Source: an uncultured Bacillota bacterium (GTDB lineage Bacteria; Bacillota_I; Bacilli_A; RFN20; CAG-826). Taken from it: 64,000 bases of DNA. The stretch spans positions 447,477 to 511,476 of the forward strand of contig CASFDV010000002.1 of the NCBI GenBank assembly GCA_949293555.1, in the 5' to 3' direction. Position numbers and translations under genes: made by a program. The notes beneath the pieces are model-generated. The model did no database searches, was not told the origin of the DNA, and saw only the letters and a program-made list of their open reading frames with translations. Numbering within the stretch: position 1 is the stretch's first letter; every line of letters starts with the position of its first letter. Positions 1-11,148 of this stretch are shown here, in pieces.

Positions 1-169
1 CGCCATCGGCCCGGGCAAGAAGGACAAGGACGGGAAGCTCGTCCCGATCGAAGGGCTCAAGGAAGGGGACAAGGTCATCTACCGCGAATATAGCGGCACC
101 GACTACGAGGAAGGGGACAGGAAGTACCTCCTCATCAAGGCGGAGGACATCCTCGCCGTCCTCGAGTAA
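1..169 (+). CDS. groES: GroES co-chaperonin, C-terminal part (5' end outside window)
   Basis: The frame is open from base 2 and gives the last 55 residues of a GroES-type lid protein, ending ILAVLE. The segment GDKVIYREYSGTDYEEGDRK followed by YLLIKAEDILAV is the usual C-terminal beta strand pattern of Cpn10. GroES caps the GroEL ring during ATP-driven folding in the cytosol. It lies 22 bases before groEL, as in the standard groESL operon. The promoter and any HrcA/CIRCE operator would be upstream of the window, so regulation cannot be read here. Confidence 0.95.
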   Translation, partial: AIGPGKKDKDGKLVPIEGLKEGDKVIYREYSGTDYEEGDRKYLLIKAEDILAVLE

Positions 170-188
170 GAAGGAAGGAAGGAACTAG

Positions 189-1817
<1,629 letters not shown>

Positions 1818-1841
1818 TCCCTGGAAGGGAAGGGAACCACG

Positions 1842-1870
1842 GGGGAGGGCGTGCCCTCCCCTTTCCTTTT
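1842..1870 (+). terminator. Rho-independent terminator of groESL
   Basis: A 9-bp GC stem (GGGGAGGGC / GCCCTCCCC) with a 2-base loop is followed by CTTTCCTTTTCCC. It lies 25 bases after the groEL stop and before the tyrS promoter region. Confidence 0.75.
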
Positions 1871-1911
1871 CCCTCCGCCCCGTATAGGATTGCGCCTCAG
1901 CGGAGGCACGT

Positions 1912-3180
1912 ATGGAAAACATTGTCGACGAACTTAGGTGGCGCGGGCTGATCGAGCAGTTCAGCGACGAGGAGAAGGTGCGGGAGCTTTTCTCGACCCC
2001 GCAGACCGTCTACTGCGGCTTCGACCCCTCGGCCTCCTCGATGCACCTGGGGAACTTCGTGATGATCTCGCTCCTCATGCGCCTCCAGAGGGCCGGCCAC
2101 AGGATCATCGCCCTCGTCGGGGGCGCGACCGGCATGATCGGCGACCCTTCCGGGAAGAGCAAGGAGAGGAATCTCCAGGGCAAGGAGGCCCTCCAGGCGA
2201 ACACCGCTAGCATCCGCGCCCAGCTGGAGCGCTTCCTCGACCTCGAGGACCCGCGGAAGGGCATCATCCTCAACAACTACGACTGGCTCGGGGAGATGGC
2301 CCTCATCGACTTCCTCCGCGACTACGGGAAGCATTTCTCCGTGAACTACATGCTTTCGAAGGAAATCGTGCGCTCGCGCCTTGATTCGGGCATCTCCTTC
2401 ACCGAGTTCAGCTACCAGATCCTCCAGTCCGTGGACTTCCTCCGGCTCTATGACACCGAGGGATGCCGCATCCAGGTGGGCGGGAACGACCAGTGGGGGA
2501 ACCTCACGAGCGGGCTCGAGCTCATCCGGAAGGCGAGGGGCGAGGAAGCCTCCTGCGCGGCGATGACCGCGCGGCTCATCACGCGGGCGGACGGCAAGAA
2601 GTTCGGGAAGTCGGAGGACGGGGCCCTCTTCCTCGACCCGAAGCTCACGAGCCCCTACAAGCTCTACCAGTACTTCATCAACTGCACGGACGAGGACGCG
2701 GTGCGCTACCTCAAGGTGTTCACCTTCCTCGGGAGGGAGGAGATCGAGGCCATCGAGAAGGAGCACCTCGCCTCCCCCGGCATGCGGATCGCCCAGAAGA
2801 GGCTCGCCTCCGAGGTCGTCTCCCTCATCCACGGGGAAGAGGCGAGGAAGGACGCGGTCGCCCTCACCGAGGCCCTTTTCTCCGGCAAGGTGGAGGGGCT
2901 GAGCAAGGAGCAGCTGGACGAGATCTACCTCGGGAAGGAAGAGATCCTCGTCCCCGCGGGGACGCCGGTCCTCGACGCGCTCATCCTCGTCGGGATGGCT
3001 CCTTCCAAGACCCAGGCGCGCACCCTCCTCTCGCAGGGGAGCGTCTCCCTGAACGGCAGGAGGATCGAACCCTCCGAGTGGGAGGGGCTCCGTCTCGAGG
3101 GGAAGGACGCCCTCCCGGGAAAGAGGCTCCTCTTCCGGAAGGGGAAGAAGAACTACTACCTCGCCACTCTTGGCGACTAG
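1912..3180 (+). CDS. tyrS: Tyrosyl-tRNA synthetase
   Basis: A 422-residue class I synthetase that charges tRNA-Tyr, the usual length for bacterial TyrS. The nucleotide-binding HIGH motif appears as MHLGN in FDPSASSMHLGN, and the KMSKS loop as KFGKS in ADGKKFGKSEDG. GGNDQWGNLTSG is the tyrosine/tRNA-binding segment. The last about 70 residues form an S4-type RNA-binding domain (QARTLLSQGSVSLNGRRI). The ATG is preceded by GGAGG at 1902-1906, and a -10-like TATAGGAT lies at 1883-1890, giving a very short leader with no room for a T-box. The gene stands alone between two terminators. Confidence 0.97.
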   Translation: MENIVDELRWRGLIEQFSDEEKVRELFSTPQTVYCGFDPSASSMHLGNFVMISLLMRLQRAGHRIIALVGGATGMIGDPSGKSKERNLQGKEALQANTASIRAQLERFLDLEDPRKGIILNNYDWLGEMALIDFLRDYGKHFSVNYMLSKEIVRSRLDSGISFTEFSYQILQSVDFLRLYDTEGCRIQVGGNDQWGNLTSGLELIRKARGEEASCAAMTARLITRADGKKFGKSEDGALFLDPKLTSPYKLYQYFINCTDEDAVRYLKVFTFLGREEIEAIEKEHLASPGMRIAQKRLASEVVSLIHGEEARKDAVALTEALFSGKVEGLSKEQLDEIYLGKEEILVPAGTPVLDALILVGMAPSKTQARTLLSQGSVSLNGRRIEPSEWEGLRLEGKDALPGKRLLFRKGKKNYYLATLGD

Positions 3181-3206
3181 GGGCCTCCGGGCTCCTTTTT
3201 TCTTGC
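3179..3206 (+). terminator. Terminator overlapping the tyrS stop codon
   Basis: AGGGGCC (starting inside the tyrS TAG) pairs with GGCTCCT (one G-U pair) across a TCCG loop and is followed by TTTTTC. Confidence 0.7.
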
Positions 3207-3237
3207 TTTTGGAAGGGAATTCGCCCATGTTTTCCTC

Positions 3238-4686
3238 ATGGAAAACGAAAACAGGCTCGGGGAGGAGTTCCTCGCGGTCCTCCGCTCGGAGGGCAAAGTG
3301 ATCGACGAGGGGGCCTTCTACCTCGTGGAAGTATCCCCTTCCTGGACACTCCTCCTTTCCCCTTATCCTGGAGGGGCGGAGTTCCGTTTCGAACGAAAGG
3401 CCGGGGAAAGCCTCATCCATAGCGAGCGCTTCCTTCTCCAGGAGAGGCTCCAGGACGCCCTTTATAAGGCTGGCGCGCCGAACCTCCTCGAGCTGGAGTA
3501 CGAGGTAGGCTCGCCCTTCCTCCTCGGGAGGCTCTCCTTCGCCCGGGACCAGGAAGGATTGGAGAAGTTCCGCCTCAATCTCGCGCGGATGCTCGGCGCG
3601 GTCGATTTCGTCGAGGCCTGCCTCGAAGGCAAGGTCGCAAAAGATGTCGAAAGCGACGTCGAGGAGACGAAGTCCGCGCTCACCATCGCCGCGCTCCAGG
3701 AAGGCCTCGTCCTCGACGAGGTGGGCCCGGGGAAGTACACGGTCGCCGACGGGGAAGACCCCGGCTTCCCCTGGGGGAGGCTCGAGATCGCGCGAAGGCT
3801 CGACAATGCGGTCGAGGCGACATTCTTCGTCCTCATCAGCGCCGGGATGGACTCCGAAGCCTTGCCTTTCCTTTCTTCCCTCAAGGACGACATGGGTTTC
3901 CTCAGGAAGGCCTACGATCCCTGGCTCGTCGAACCCGAGGCTGGGTTTAGTTGGAAAGATGCGGATGCCTTCCTTTTCCGCGCGGTAGGGGAGCGCGGGA
4001 TTTCCGAGGAAGGGCTGGGGACGCTCCTCGCGCACGCGTCGTCCCTCTGGTCCTACCTGTCCGCCGGATACCGCTACGGGAACGACCTCATCGACCCCCT
4101 CAACTGGAAGAAGGCGGGCTCCACGGGCTCCCTTAGGGTTTTCAAGCGCGCCCTCGAGGACAAGCGGCTCGAAGAACCGATCACCGCCCTCACGAGGGCG
4201 GTCGGGATACGTCTTGCGGACTATCACCTGTATGACGACCGGCTCCAGGAGCTTGAAGGAGTCGGGGACGGCTTCTCCTTCCTCGAAGGCGACGTCCAGG
4301 CTGAGATTCTCTTCCTTCCCTCCTCCAACTTCTGTCCGATGGTGTCCTACGCGCTCAGGAAGAAGCTTCCTCCTGGCTTCGATCCCAGAGCGATCCCGGG
4401 GTTGGAGAAGGAGCTTCACGCGGTAAACGCGGTCCTTCCTTACGCGAGCCTCTCCCTCGAGGGAAAGGACGGGAGGATGCTTGTCCTGCGGTCGCACGCG
4501 GTCTTCCCTGAGAGAACGGAAGGGAAGTGGGAAGGGGATGCCGTGACGATCGTTGAGGAAATGATGCGCTCGACGAGGCTTCTTGAACGGATGCCCTCGA
4601 TCCTCATGGAAGAAAGGCCCTGGAGGAAGGTGGAGTACGCCCTTCTTGACCTTGGGCTCTACGACAGGATCTCACTTGAGCCTTGA
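3238..4686 (+). CDS. Uncharacterised 482-residue protein
   Basis: I do not recognise a family. The frame is well supported by C/G-ending codons over its whole length. It has no signal peptide, no clear transmembrane segment and no nucleotide-binding motif; it is acidic and rich in Leu/Glu, so a soluble cytoplasmic protein is likely. There is no Shine-Dalgarno sequence before the ATG. Instead TTGCTT (3203-3208) and CATGTT (3226-3231) are 17 bases apart with the second 6 bases before ATG, the layout of the leaderless genes in this window, though both boxes are weak. Its 3' end overlaps the opposing XRE gene by 15 bases, so the two transcripts converge. Confidence 0.75.
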   Translation: MENENRLGEEFLAVLRSEGKVIDEGAFYLVEVSPSWTLLLSPYPGGAEFRFERKAGESLIHSERFLLQERLQDALYKAGAPNLLELEYEVGSPFLLGRLSFARDQEGLEKFRLNLARMLGAVDFVEACLEGKVAKDVESDVEETKSALTIAALQEGLVLDEVGPGKYTVADGEDPGFPWGRLEIARRLDNAVEATFFVLISAGMDSEALPFLSSLKDDMGFLRKAYDPWLVEPEAGFSWKDADAFLFRAVGERGISEEGLGTLLAHASSLWSYLSAGYRYGNDLIDPLNWKKAGSTGSLRVFKRALEDKRLEEPITALTRAVGIRLADYHLYDDRLQELEGVGDGFSFLEGDVQAEILFLPSSNFCPMVSYALRKKLPPGFDPRAIPGLEKELHAVNAVLPYASLSLEGKDGRMLVLRSHAVFPERTEGKWEGDAVTIVEEMMRSTRLLERMPSILMEERPWRKVEYALLDLGLYDRISLEP

Positions 4687-5262
4687 GAAGAGGAGAAGCC
4701 CGACCTCGAGGGGGACGCCTACGAGGAAGATGAACCACACCTGTTCGCCTTGGTAGACATAGAAGTGCACGCACACGGCGAGGATCATCGTCCAGATGAA
4801 GAGGGACATGAGGATCCAGAAGGCGAGGTTCCTTCCCCAGAAATGGTGGTCCATGAAGCCCGTCAGGAAGAAGCAGATGGGCGCGGCCCATAGGAAGTAG
4901 ACCCAGGCGTTCTGGTCCTCGCCGATGAGGATGTTATAGAGATAGATGACGATAGCGCAGAGGATGATGAAGGTCGCCGCCATGCAGGTGATGACGATCT
5001 TGTTCATGTTCGAGCGCTCGTCCTTCATCTCGCGCCGCTTCTCCTTCGCCGCGTTCTCCGTGATGAGGAAATCCACGGAAACCCCGTAGAAGTCGCCTAT
5101 CTTCTTCAAAACATCAACGTGAGGGAGCGCGTTCCCGAGCTCCCACTTGGACAGGGACTTATCGCTATAGCCGATTTGCTCGGCAAGCTCCTGCTGGGTG
5201 AGCTTCTTCCTTTTCCGGAGTTCGGCGAGGTTCGCGCCGACGATCTTGGCCATTTCTTCCAT
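4672..5262 (-). CDS. XRE-family transcriptional regulator with C-terminal membrane segments
   Basis: 196 residues from the ATG at 5262. Residues about 8-65 form a Cro/C1-type helix-turn-helix (LAELRKRKKLTQQELAEQIG, then SDKSLSKWELGNALPHVDVL). Four hydrophobic segments follow, at about 87-110, 120-136, 145-165 and 175-192, so this is a membrane-tethered DNA-binding protein. A longer reading frame exists upstream, but TATATT lies 7 bases before the ATG at 5262 and fits a leaderless start; a second ATG at 5253 has a GGAAG just before it. The target genes are unknown. The oppositely oriented genes that follow encode cell-surface proteins and could be controlled by it, which is only an inference. 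Confidence 0.85.
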   Translation of the reverse strand: MEEMAKIVGANLAELRKRKKLTQQELAEQIGYSDKSLSKWELGNALPHVDVLKKIGDFYGVSVDFLITENAAKEKRREMKDERSNMNKIVITCMAATFIILCAIVIYLYNILIGEDQNAWVYFLWAAPICFFLTGFMDHHFWGRNLAFWILMSLFIWTMILAVCVHFYVYQGEQVWFIFLVGVPLEVGLLLFSRLK

Positions 5263-5269
5263 GGGAGCA

Positions 5270-5275
5270 AATATA
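5270..5275 (-). promoter_or_regulatory. -10 box of the XRE gene, leaderless layout
   Basis: TATATT lies 7 bases upstream of the ATG at 5262 with no ribosome binding site between them. Confidence 0.5.
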
Positions 5276-5582
5276 GGTGTCTTGCCGGAAGAGGCAAGGG
5301 GGAGGATGGAAAGGCAGGAGAGTTCAACCCTAGACAACGTATAGCGAAAAATGCGATGGGAGCGCTTTCTTCATAAATACTGGACTATCGGTTCTACTAG
5401 CCTCCCAATTCCTCTTTCCCTTTCTATTTCAACGGAAATTTGAATTGCAGATGAAAAAGAACGGTTTGTATTTCGCACAAATAAGTCTCGTCCCAATCGG
5501 ATGTTTCTTAATTCTCCAATTCGTAGAGCGCCTATCTACGCCCCCGGAACTGCCTATGGATGGCATCCGCGAACGCCCCACC

Positions 5583-5588
5583 TATATT
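5583..5588 (+). promoter_or_regulatory. -10 box upstream of the anchored surface protein
   Basis: TATATT lies 25 bases before the ATG at 5614, leaving a short leader that carries AAGGAGG. The remainder of the 5276-5582 interval holds no convincing gene. Confidence 0.4.
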
Positions 5589-5613
5589 TGTAGTCGGCCA
5601 AGGAGGCCAATTT

Positions 5614-6537
5614 ATGCAAAAGAAGACAAAAGTCGGGATCGCGATCGCTTCCAGCGTGCTCGTCGTCGCCCTCGGGGTGACGGGCGGGCTTTTGATCGCC
5701 GGGGCGCTAGAGCCTTCCCGTCAATACGACTTCGGATCCGAAGGCGCCATGGATCGCGAGGAGGTTCTCGAGGCCTATGAGCATCTCGGCGACTCCAAGA
5801 ATGTCGACTATACGGAGGAGTTCACTCCTGCGGAGGCGGCGAACGTCGCCTACGGGCTCTTTGAAAGGAACGAGCGGTTCGCCACGAGGGGAGAAGGACT
5901 TGCGACCGCTCTCTTCGGGGTGAAGCAGGAGATCTTCTCCACCCAGATCCGCGAGGGCGAAAACTACTTCGAGGAAAGCAACAGCAAGAGCTCCTTCGTG
6001 AACGTCGCCTGGCGCATGTACGAGGAAGGGGACGAGACCGTCCAGTACAAAGGCGTCGTGGGCGAGGACGTCGAGGAGGCGACCTTCGAGGAAGAAGGGG
6101 TCACCTACGACAACGAGGAATATAGCGAGCGCATGGGAAGGAACGTCCATAGCGTCGAGACCTACGTCATCAATTCCGAGACCGTCCTCATGGGCGAGAA
6201 GGAAGGGGAGATGCACGGGGTCACCTCCTTCGAGAAGACTGAGGACGGCTACCGTCTCGAGCTCGAGCTGGATCCCGCGACTTCCGTCGTCAACTATGTC
6301 CGCCAGATGAAGACCATCTCGAACCTCGCCGAGTACCCCTACTTCCACTGGGTCCACCTGACCTTCGAGCTTCGCGAGGACCTCACCCTCGTCTCCCTTG
6401 TCGCCGAGGAAAGCTACAAGGCGAAGCTCAGCTCCATCATCAGCAGCGACGTCACCAGCAGCCTGACGACCACCTTCCATGTCGGCAAGAACTACGACAT
6501 CCCGCTCCTGAACGCGCCTACGCTTCTCTCTATTTAA
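5614..6537 (+). CDS. Signal-anchored extracytoplasmic protein of unknown function
   Basis: 307 residues from the ATG that follows AAGGAGG with 8 bases spacing; the frame is open further upstream but without such a site. Residues 4-29 (QKKTKVGIAIASSVLVVALG and on) are a positively charged start plus one hydrophobic helix, with no lipobox cysteine, so the protein is probably anchored by an uncleaved signal. The rest is acidic and hydrophilic with alternating strand-like segments. I do not recognise a domain. It lies 32 bases before the large lipoprotein gene in the same direction, so the two are probably co-transcribed and act together at the cell surface. Confidence 0.8.
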   Translation: MQKKTKVGIAIASSVLVVALGVTGGLLIAGALEPSRQYDFGSEGAMDREEVLEAYEHLGDSKNVDYTEEFTPAEAANVAYGLFERNERFATRGEGLATALFGVKQEIFSTQIREGENYFEESNSKSSFVNVAWRMYEEGDETVQYKGVVGEDVEEATFEEEGVTYDNEEYSERMGRNVHSVETYVINSETVLMGEKEGEMHGVTSFEKTEDGYRLELELDPATSVVNYVRQMKTISNLAEYPYFHWVHLTFELREDLTLVSLVAEESYKAKLSSIISSDVTSSLTTTFHVGKNYDIPLLNAPTLLSI

Positions 6538-6569
6538 GAAATAATGCTTGAACTACGGAGGTTTTCACT

Positions 6570-9482
6570 ATGAACAAGAAAGCACTTCCTCTCCTGCTCC
6601 TCGGCTCCGGAGCCCTCCTTCTTGCTTCCTGCGGAGGGAACGAGGTCACTTCCTCCTCCTCTTCCTCCTCCAGCAAGGACGAGGCTTCCTCCAGCCAGGG
6701 GCCCATCGTCTCCAACGAGGAGAAGCTCATGACGAACCTTCTCTCGATGGAGTCGATCTTCGGCGCCTTCGAGCTCCAGGCCGTGATCCCGGGCTCCTCC
6801 GCCCTCGCCCTTCCGCAGACGGTTGAGGTCTACGGGGACCTCGCCATCCGGATGGAGACCCTCGAGGACCTTTCCCTGTCCTTCCCCGGCGAGCTCCATT
6901 GGAACGACAGCATCGTCCCCTTCGACCTTACCTACGCGGACGGCACGGCATATCTCTCCGCGGGGCTTCCGAACGCCGGGACGGACCGGCTCAGGATTTC
7001 CTCCACGATCGATGAGATCGCCGACCTCGGGACCTTCCTCGGCGAAGCCCTGGGTGTCGAGATTCCTTCCTTCGGGGACGTCGGAGGGGCGGAGGACATC
7101 CTTTCCTCCATCTCGCTGACCGAGCACCCCAGCGCGCAGTACGCCCATGCCTTCACCCTGACGATCGGCGGCGCGGACGGCCTCGCCCTCGAGCTAGGCA
7201 CCGACGAGGACATGAACCTCACCATCGTCGAAGGGAACTTCCTTGCAGGGGACGCCTCGGTCCGCCTTTCCTACGGCTGCGAGCTCAATAGCGAGGACTG
7301 CCCCGCGATCAGCGCTCCTTCCGACAAGGACGACTACCAGAGCCTCGGAACCCTCGCCCCCATCGCCGAGAGCATCCTCGCCCTTGCCAACGAAAAGAAG
7401 GCTTCCTTCGCCCTCTCCGTGGACGAGCTCAGCATCGACGGGAAGGGTTCCGTCGGGACGGGCTCCGGCATCCTCCTTTCCGCGGAAGGGTCGATCGACC
7501 GCACGAATTCCCTCATGGACGCGACCCTTTCCTTCCAGGCGGAGGGGGCGGATTCCATGAGGACGGTCCGGGTCCGCTCCGAGAAGGAGAAGGCCTACCT
7601 CAACTACAGCGACTCCCTGAAGCTCAGCTTCCCGCAGGAGGAGCTCGATGAGTTCACCGCCCTCCTCATGGAAGACTTCCCGCTTGAGGAAGGGCTCCTC
7701 CAGGAACTGATGGACATCATCCTCGGAAGCGAGGCCATCGCTTCCCTTCTGATGGGGGACTACTCCGCCCTCCTCGACCTTGCCACCGGGATCCGCCAGG
7801 GGAACGGGGTGATCGAGGTCGACCTCGACCTTTCCTCCTTCAGCGTCGGGGACGAGGCGGCGATGACGGTGACCCTCGCCAGCGACCGCATCCTTTCCCT
7901 CGACGTCGACGGCCTCGAGTGGCCCTACTACGGGGCGAGGCTCGGCTTCACGCTCGACCTCCTACCCTACGAGGAGATTTCCTTCGACGGGACGGGATAT
8001 GCGGAAGTGACGGGCCTCCCGAGCGTCTACTCCCAGTTCTCCGCCCTTGTCGAAGGCGGACGCGCCCTCATCGGCGTCACCGCCGACCTCGGGACCCCGG
8101 AGGAGCCGGAGACCCTCGAGGGCAAGGTCTACGCGGACGGAGTCGCGGGCTCCGCCTCCCTCGCCCTCGACTACAAGGAAACCTTCGTTCCCGTCTCCGA
8201 GGACGGGACGGAAGGGACCCCGCTTCCCGTGGAGCACAAGATCCTCGCCGACTACATCCCCGGCGCGATGGATAGCGAGACCGGGATCATGGGCGAGGGC
8301 GTCCTCGCCGTCGACTACGACGTCCTCGGGAACAACACCGAGGAGTCCGAGAGCCATCTCAAGGGCGCGATCGGGACGGACGCCATCTCCTCGATGGGCG
8401 AGACGGTTAACTCGCTCCTTGGCGAGGGCTCCCGCTTCCTCCCGCTTCTTGAGAATTCCCTCGAGAACATCGCCCTCCTGTCCGCGATCAAGAAGGCCGG
8501 CGAGGGGAACTACGAGCCTCTCCTCGCGCTTGACTTCGTGAAGGAGGCGAGGAACACCGGGAACGGCCTTTCCATCGTCCTCTCCGGCTCCCCCTTCGGG
8601 ACGGAGGACGCCGAGATCCTCGTCACCCAGAGCGAGACGGGGGAGATCACTTCGATCGCCCTCGAGGACTTCGTCTTCACCCTCTCTTCCTTCGACGGGG
8701 AGCTTCCCTACCAGACCGACTACCTGACCGCCAAGGACTCCTACCTCGACCTCAGCCCCATGGGAGGGCTCCTCGACGCGCTTGCCAAGGACGCCCAGCT
8801 CGACGCGCATCATCTGAGACTGACGCTTGATATGAACCTTCTTGTCGTCAACCAGTCTGTGACCGCGGACTTCTACATCGATTCCAAGGATGTTGAGAAT
8901 CCTTCGGCCTACGCCGATATCGCGATTGTTCATAAAAATGTTCTAGGTGCGGCCGAAAGCGAAGTCGCCTCTAAACTAGCGATCGATTCGACCGGCATTT
9001 ACCTCGAGAAGGCCACCACTAAGTCCGGGAATACCACCACGACCAAGGAGTCCTGGACCCTCGAGGAATTCTCCGCGGATGCGATGCCGATTGTCATGAG
9101 CATCCTCGACCTTGGGTCTTCCTTCTCCTCCATGATCACCCCGATCACCGATCACCCTGCCTACTACGACACCCTCCTCAAAGGTTTCTCTTACGACAGC
9201 GAGGCCAATGCCTACTCCCTTACCGCCGCCATCGAGCCGCTCCTTATGATGAAGATGAAATTCCTTGGGCAGTCCTTCTCCTTCGGCGACCTGAACGCGA
9301 CGCTCACCTTGAATGAAGAAGGCTACCTCTCGAAGGTGGATTTCACCGCCAACGTAATGGCCACGATGAATGTTCCCGGCTCTCTTGAACTTCTCGACAT
9401 CGGGGATCCCATCCCCTCGGAGAAGACCGAGGCGAAGGACGCGCTCATCGCATCCTTCCTCGAAACCGCTCCCGCGAACTAG
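6570..9482 (+). CDS. Large (970-residue) surface lipoprotein
   Basis: The N-terminus is a lipoprotein signal: MNKKALPLLLLGSG, a hydrophobic stretch and the lipobox LLASC with Cys20, then a Ser-rich linker (about residues 25-43). The mature protein is acidic and beta-rich, with repeated segments about secretion-type strands such as SFALSVDELSIDGKGSVG and LDLLPYEEISFDGTGYAEV, suggesting several similar modules. No enzyme motif is seen. GGAGG is placed 9 bases before ATG. Codon use becomes less biased over the last about 700 bases (from about 8800), which might mark a later-added C-terminal module. It closes a two-gene unit and ends at a strong terminator. Confidence 0.85.
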   Translation: MNKKALPLLLLGSGALLLASCGGNEVTSSSSSSSSKDEASSSQGPIVSNEEKLMTNLLSMESIFGAFELQAVIPGSSALALPQTVEVYGDLAIRMETLEDLSLSFPGELHWNDSIVPFDLTYADGTAYLSAGLPNAGTDRLRISSTIDEIADLGTFLGEALGVEIPSFGDVGGAEDILSSISLTEHPSAQYAHAFTLTIGGADGLALELGTDEDMNLTIVEGNFLAGDASVRLSYGCELNSEDCPAISAPSDKDDYQSLGTLAPIAESILALANEKKASFALSVDELSIDGKGSVGTGSGILLSAEGSIDRTNSLMDATLSFQAEGADSMRTVRVRSEKEKAYLNYSDSLKLSFPQEELDEFTALLMEDFPLEEGLLQELMDIILGSEAIASLLMGDYSALLDLATGIRQGNGVIEVDLDLSSFSVGDEAAMTVTLASDRILSLDVDGLEWPYYGARLGFTLDLLPYEEISFDGTGYAEVTGLPSVYSQFSALVEGGRALIGVTADLGTPEEPETLEGKVYADGVAGSASLALDYKETFVPVSEDGTEGTPLPVEHKILADYIPGAMDSETGIMGEGVLAVDYDVLGNNTEESESHLKGAIGTDAISSMGETVNSLLGEGSRFLPLLENSLENIALLSAIKKAGEGNYEPLLALDFVKEARNTGNGLSIVLSGSPFGTEDAEILVTQSETGEITSIALEDFVFTLSSFDGELPYQTDYLTAKDSYLDLSPMGGLLDALAKDAQLDAHHLRLTLDMNLLVVNQSVTADFYIDSKDVENPSAYADIAIVHKNVLGAAESEVASKLAIDSTGIYLEKATTKSGNTTTTKESWTLEEFSADAMPIVMSILDLGSSFSSMITPITDHPAYYDTLLKGFSYDSEANAYSLTAAIEPLLMMKMKFLGQSFSFGDLNATLTLNEEGYLSKVDFTANVMATMNVPGSLELLDIGDPIPSEKTEAKDALIASFLETAPAN

Positions 9483-9500
9483 GGAAGAAGACGTCCTGAT

Positions 9501-9529
9501 GCCCGGCGAGGTTCGCTGGGCCTTTTTTT
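9501..9529 (+). terminator. Rho-independent terminator after the large lipoprotein
   Basis: GCCCGGCGA pairs with TCGCTGGGC (one G-U pair) around a 3-base loop, followed by CTTTTTTTC. Confidence 0.85.
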
Positions 9530-9734
9530 CAAAGAAGATCCAAAAGTCGCATGCGAATGAAGGTTGGACGAGAAGAGGAGTAGAGCAACGTGAGAACACC
9601 GACTTCGACTGTCGCGTTAACTCGGATATGTTGTAGCCAAGGCCAGCGATTTCTGCCGTAGGCATAGGCATGACCATATGTGGAATTCGTTTGCAGTCCT
9701 TTGGAAAATAGGAGGGAAGGAGACGGAAGAAAAT

Positions 9735-11079
9735 ATGAACGACAATGTGGATGCCCTCTCATTGCTTCATTACCTAGGGCGGAAGAGGGGCCGCCACTAT
9801 TACCGGAAATGGGCCGTTATCGCGCCTATGCTTGGCGCTCAGGTACAGGGGAAGCGGCAAGGTATCCGTAGGCTTCGCCCCTCTGGAAAAAGAATCCCCT
9901 GAGAAAACTCTTGAACGGGTATTTGGCATTCCCCAAAACAAAGCTAGACTTTTCGAAACAGCCTTCCAAGAAGTGATTTCTGGGGATGGAGACGAACTCA
10001 AGAACATCCTTTCCCTGAAAAGCTCCGTTCTTTGCTGCCTTCTTCATCTTTACGACAAGACAGGGACTACATTGGACCTGGCCGATGAGGACGGACGCTT
10101 TTCGTTCCATGTCGATTCAGTGAAGTTCGAAGAAAAGAACTCCGTCTTCCCTTTGGGGAACGAGAACAGCAATCATGTGTCGCCGATGTCTAACGTAGAC
10201 GCGATGCTTCTAGGGAAAGACGAGGAGAGGCATGAAGTCCGTCTCTATTTGGAAAGCAAGTTCACCGAGTACATCGACCGTTACGAGACCTATCGTTCCT
10301 CCCCTGACAAGAACGCTTCCTACATGCCGTTCTATGAGAAATGGCTCTCTTCCATTCCTGGCATTACCATCGTCAACAAGGAAGGCGTGAATCACTTCAT
10401 CAGCCAGTCTCCGCGATACCTGGAAGGGATAAAGCAAATCTGCTCGCACGTTCTCGGAATGATGTCCGCGAGAGCCTCCTTTGATGGAGACATGTATTTC
10501 GGGGAAGTCGTCTGTCCTTTGAAAGGGAAGCGACTCGATGCTTTCCGCCAGGACTATAGGCTGCTTGCGATGAGGATTAATGAGCGTGTCGGCCATCTAG
10601 GGATCCATATGTTTCCTGACCTCCTCTTCTATGGAAGGGATATCAAGGCTAGTGACCCCAAGGCGCGCCTCTTTTATGGGGAGAGCGAGCTTCCGGATGT
10701 CGGAGCCTTCTTCTATATTTATGGCCGCATCCTGCGGGTTAAGGAGCCTTTTGTGCCGGAAGAAGGGAACCGCTTTGCAAACGGGAGGATCGGCCACGAG
10801 GAGCTATACCGCCTTTTACAACTGAAAGGTTACATGGCCGCCCTGGATCATGACGACTATTCCTACTGGCCGAGAGGGCGCGTCATCTACGACCTTGAGG
10901 CAGGCCAAACCCTCGTTTACATGGATTCTTGCATTATTTCCGAGCCAACCGCGAGGAAGGCCGTGGAGAAAGCATTCCGACTTGGGGAAGATGCGGTCTT
11001 TCTGAAGGACGAGCACTACCGCTGCCACCGCTGCGATAAGCAAATCAGGCGGTGGGACGAGGAAGATAACTCTTTCTAG
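9735..11079 (+). CDS. Uncharacterised protein with a disturbed N-terminal reading frame
   Basis: The main frame runs to 11079 and has no ATG near its 5' end; within it the first usable start is TTG at 9832, with no ribosome binding site or -10 box. Another frame starts at ATG 9735 after AAGGAGACGGAAG, reads MNDNVDALSLLHYLGRKRG, and stops at 9902. The simplest reading is one gene starting at 9735 with a frame change between about 9780 and 9855 (mutation, sequencing error or programmed shift). The C-terminal part contains DYSYWPRGRVIYD and ends in a possible half zinc site, HYRCHRCDK. I do not recognise the family. Codon use is A/T-richer than in the housekeeping neighbours, which suggests an accessory gene. 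Confidence 0.6.
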
Positions 11080-11109
11080 TCCATTCGATTTCTGAGAATC
11101 GCGTTCGAT

Positions 11110-11137
11110 TCGCAAAAAGCGTCCCCGAGAGGCGCCT
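11110..11137 (-). terminator. Terminator of the S component-methyltransferase gene
   Basis: On the minus strand GCGCCTC and GGGACGC form an imperfect stem followed by TTTTTGCG, just after the stop at 11149. Confidence 0.5.
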
Positions 11138-11148
11138 TTCCTCTCTTC

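Noticed and set aside
1897..4497. 866-codon frame opposite tyrS and the 3238 gene
   Set aside because: It crosses two unrelated genes and the terminator between them, and its composition is that of an antisense shadow.
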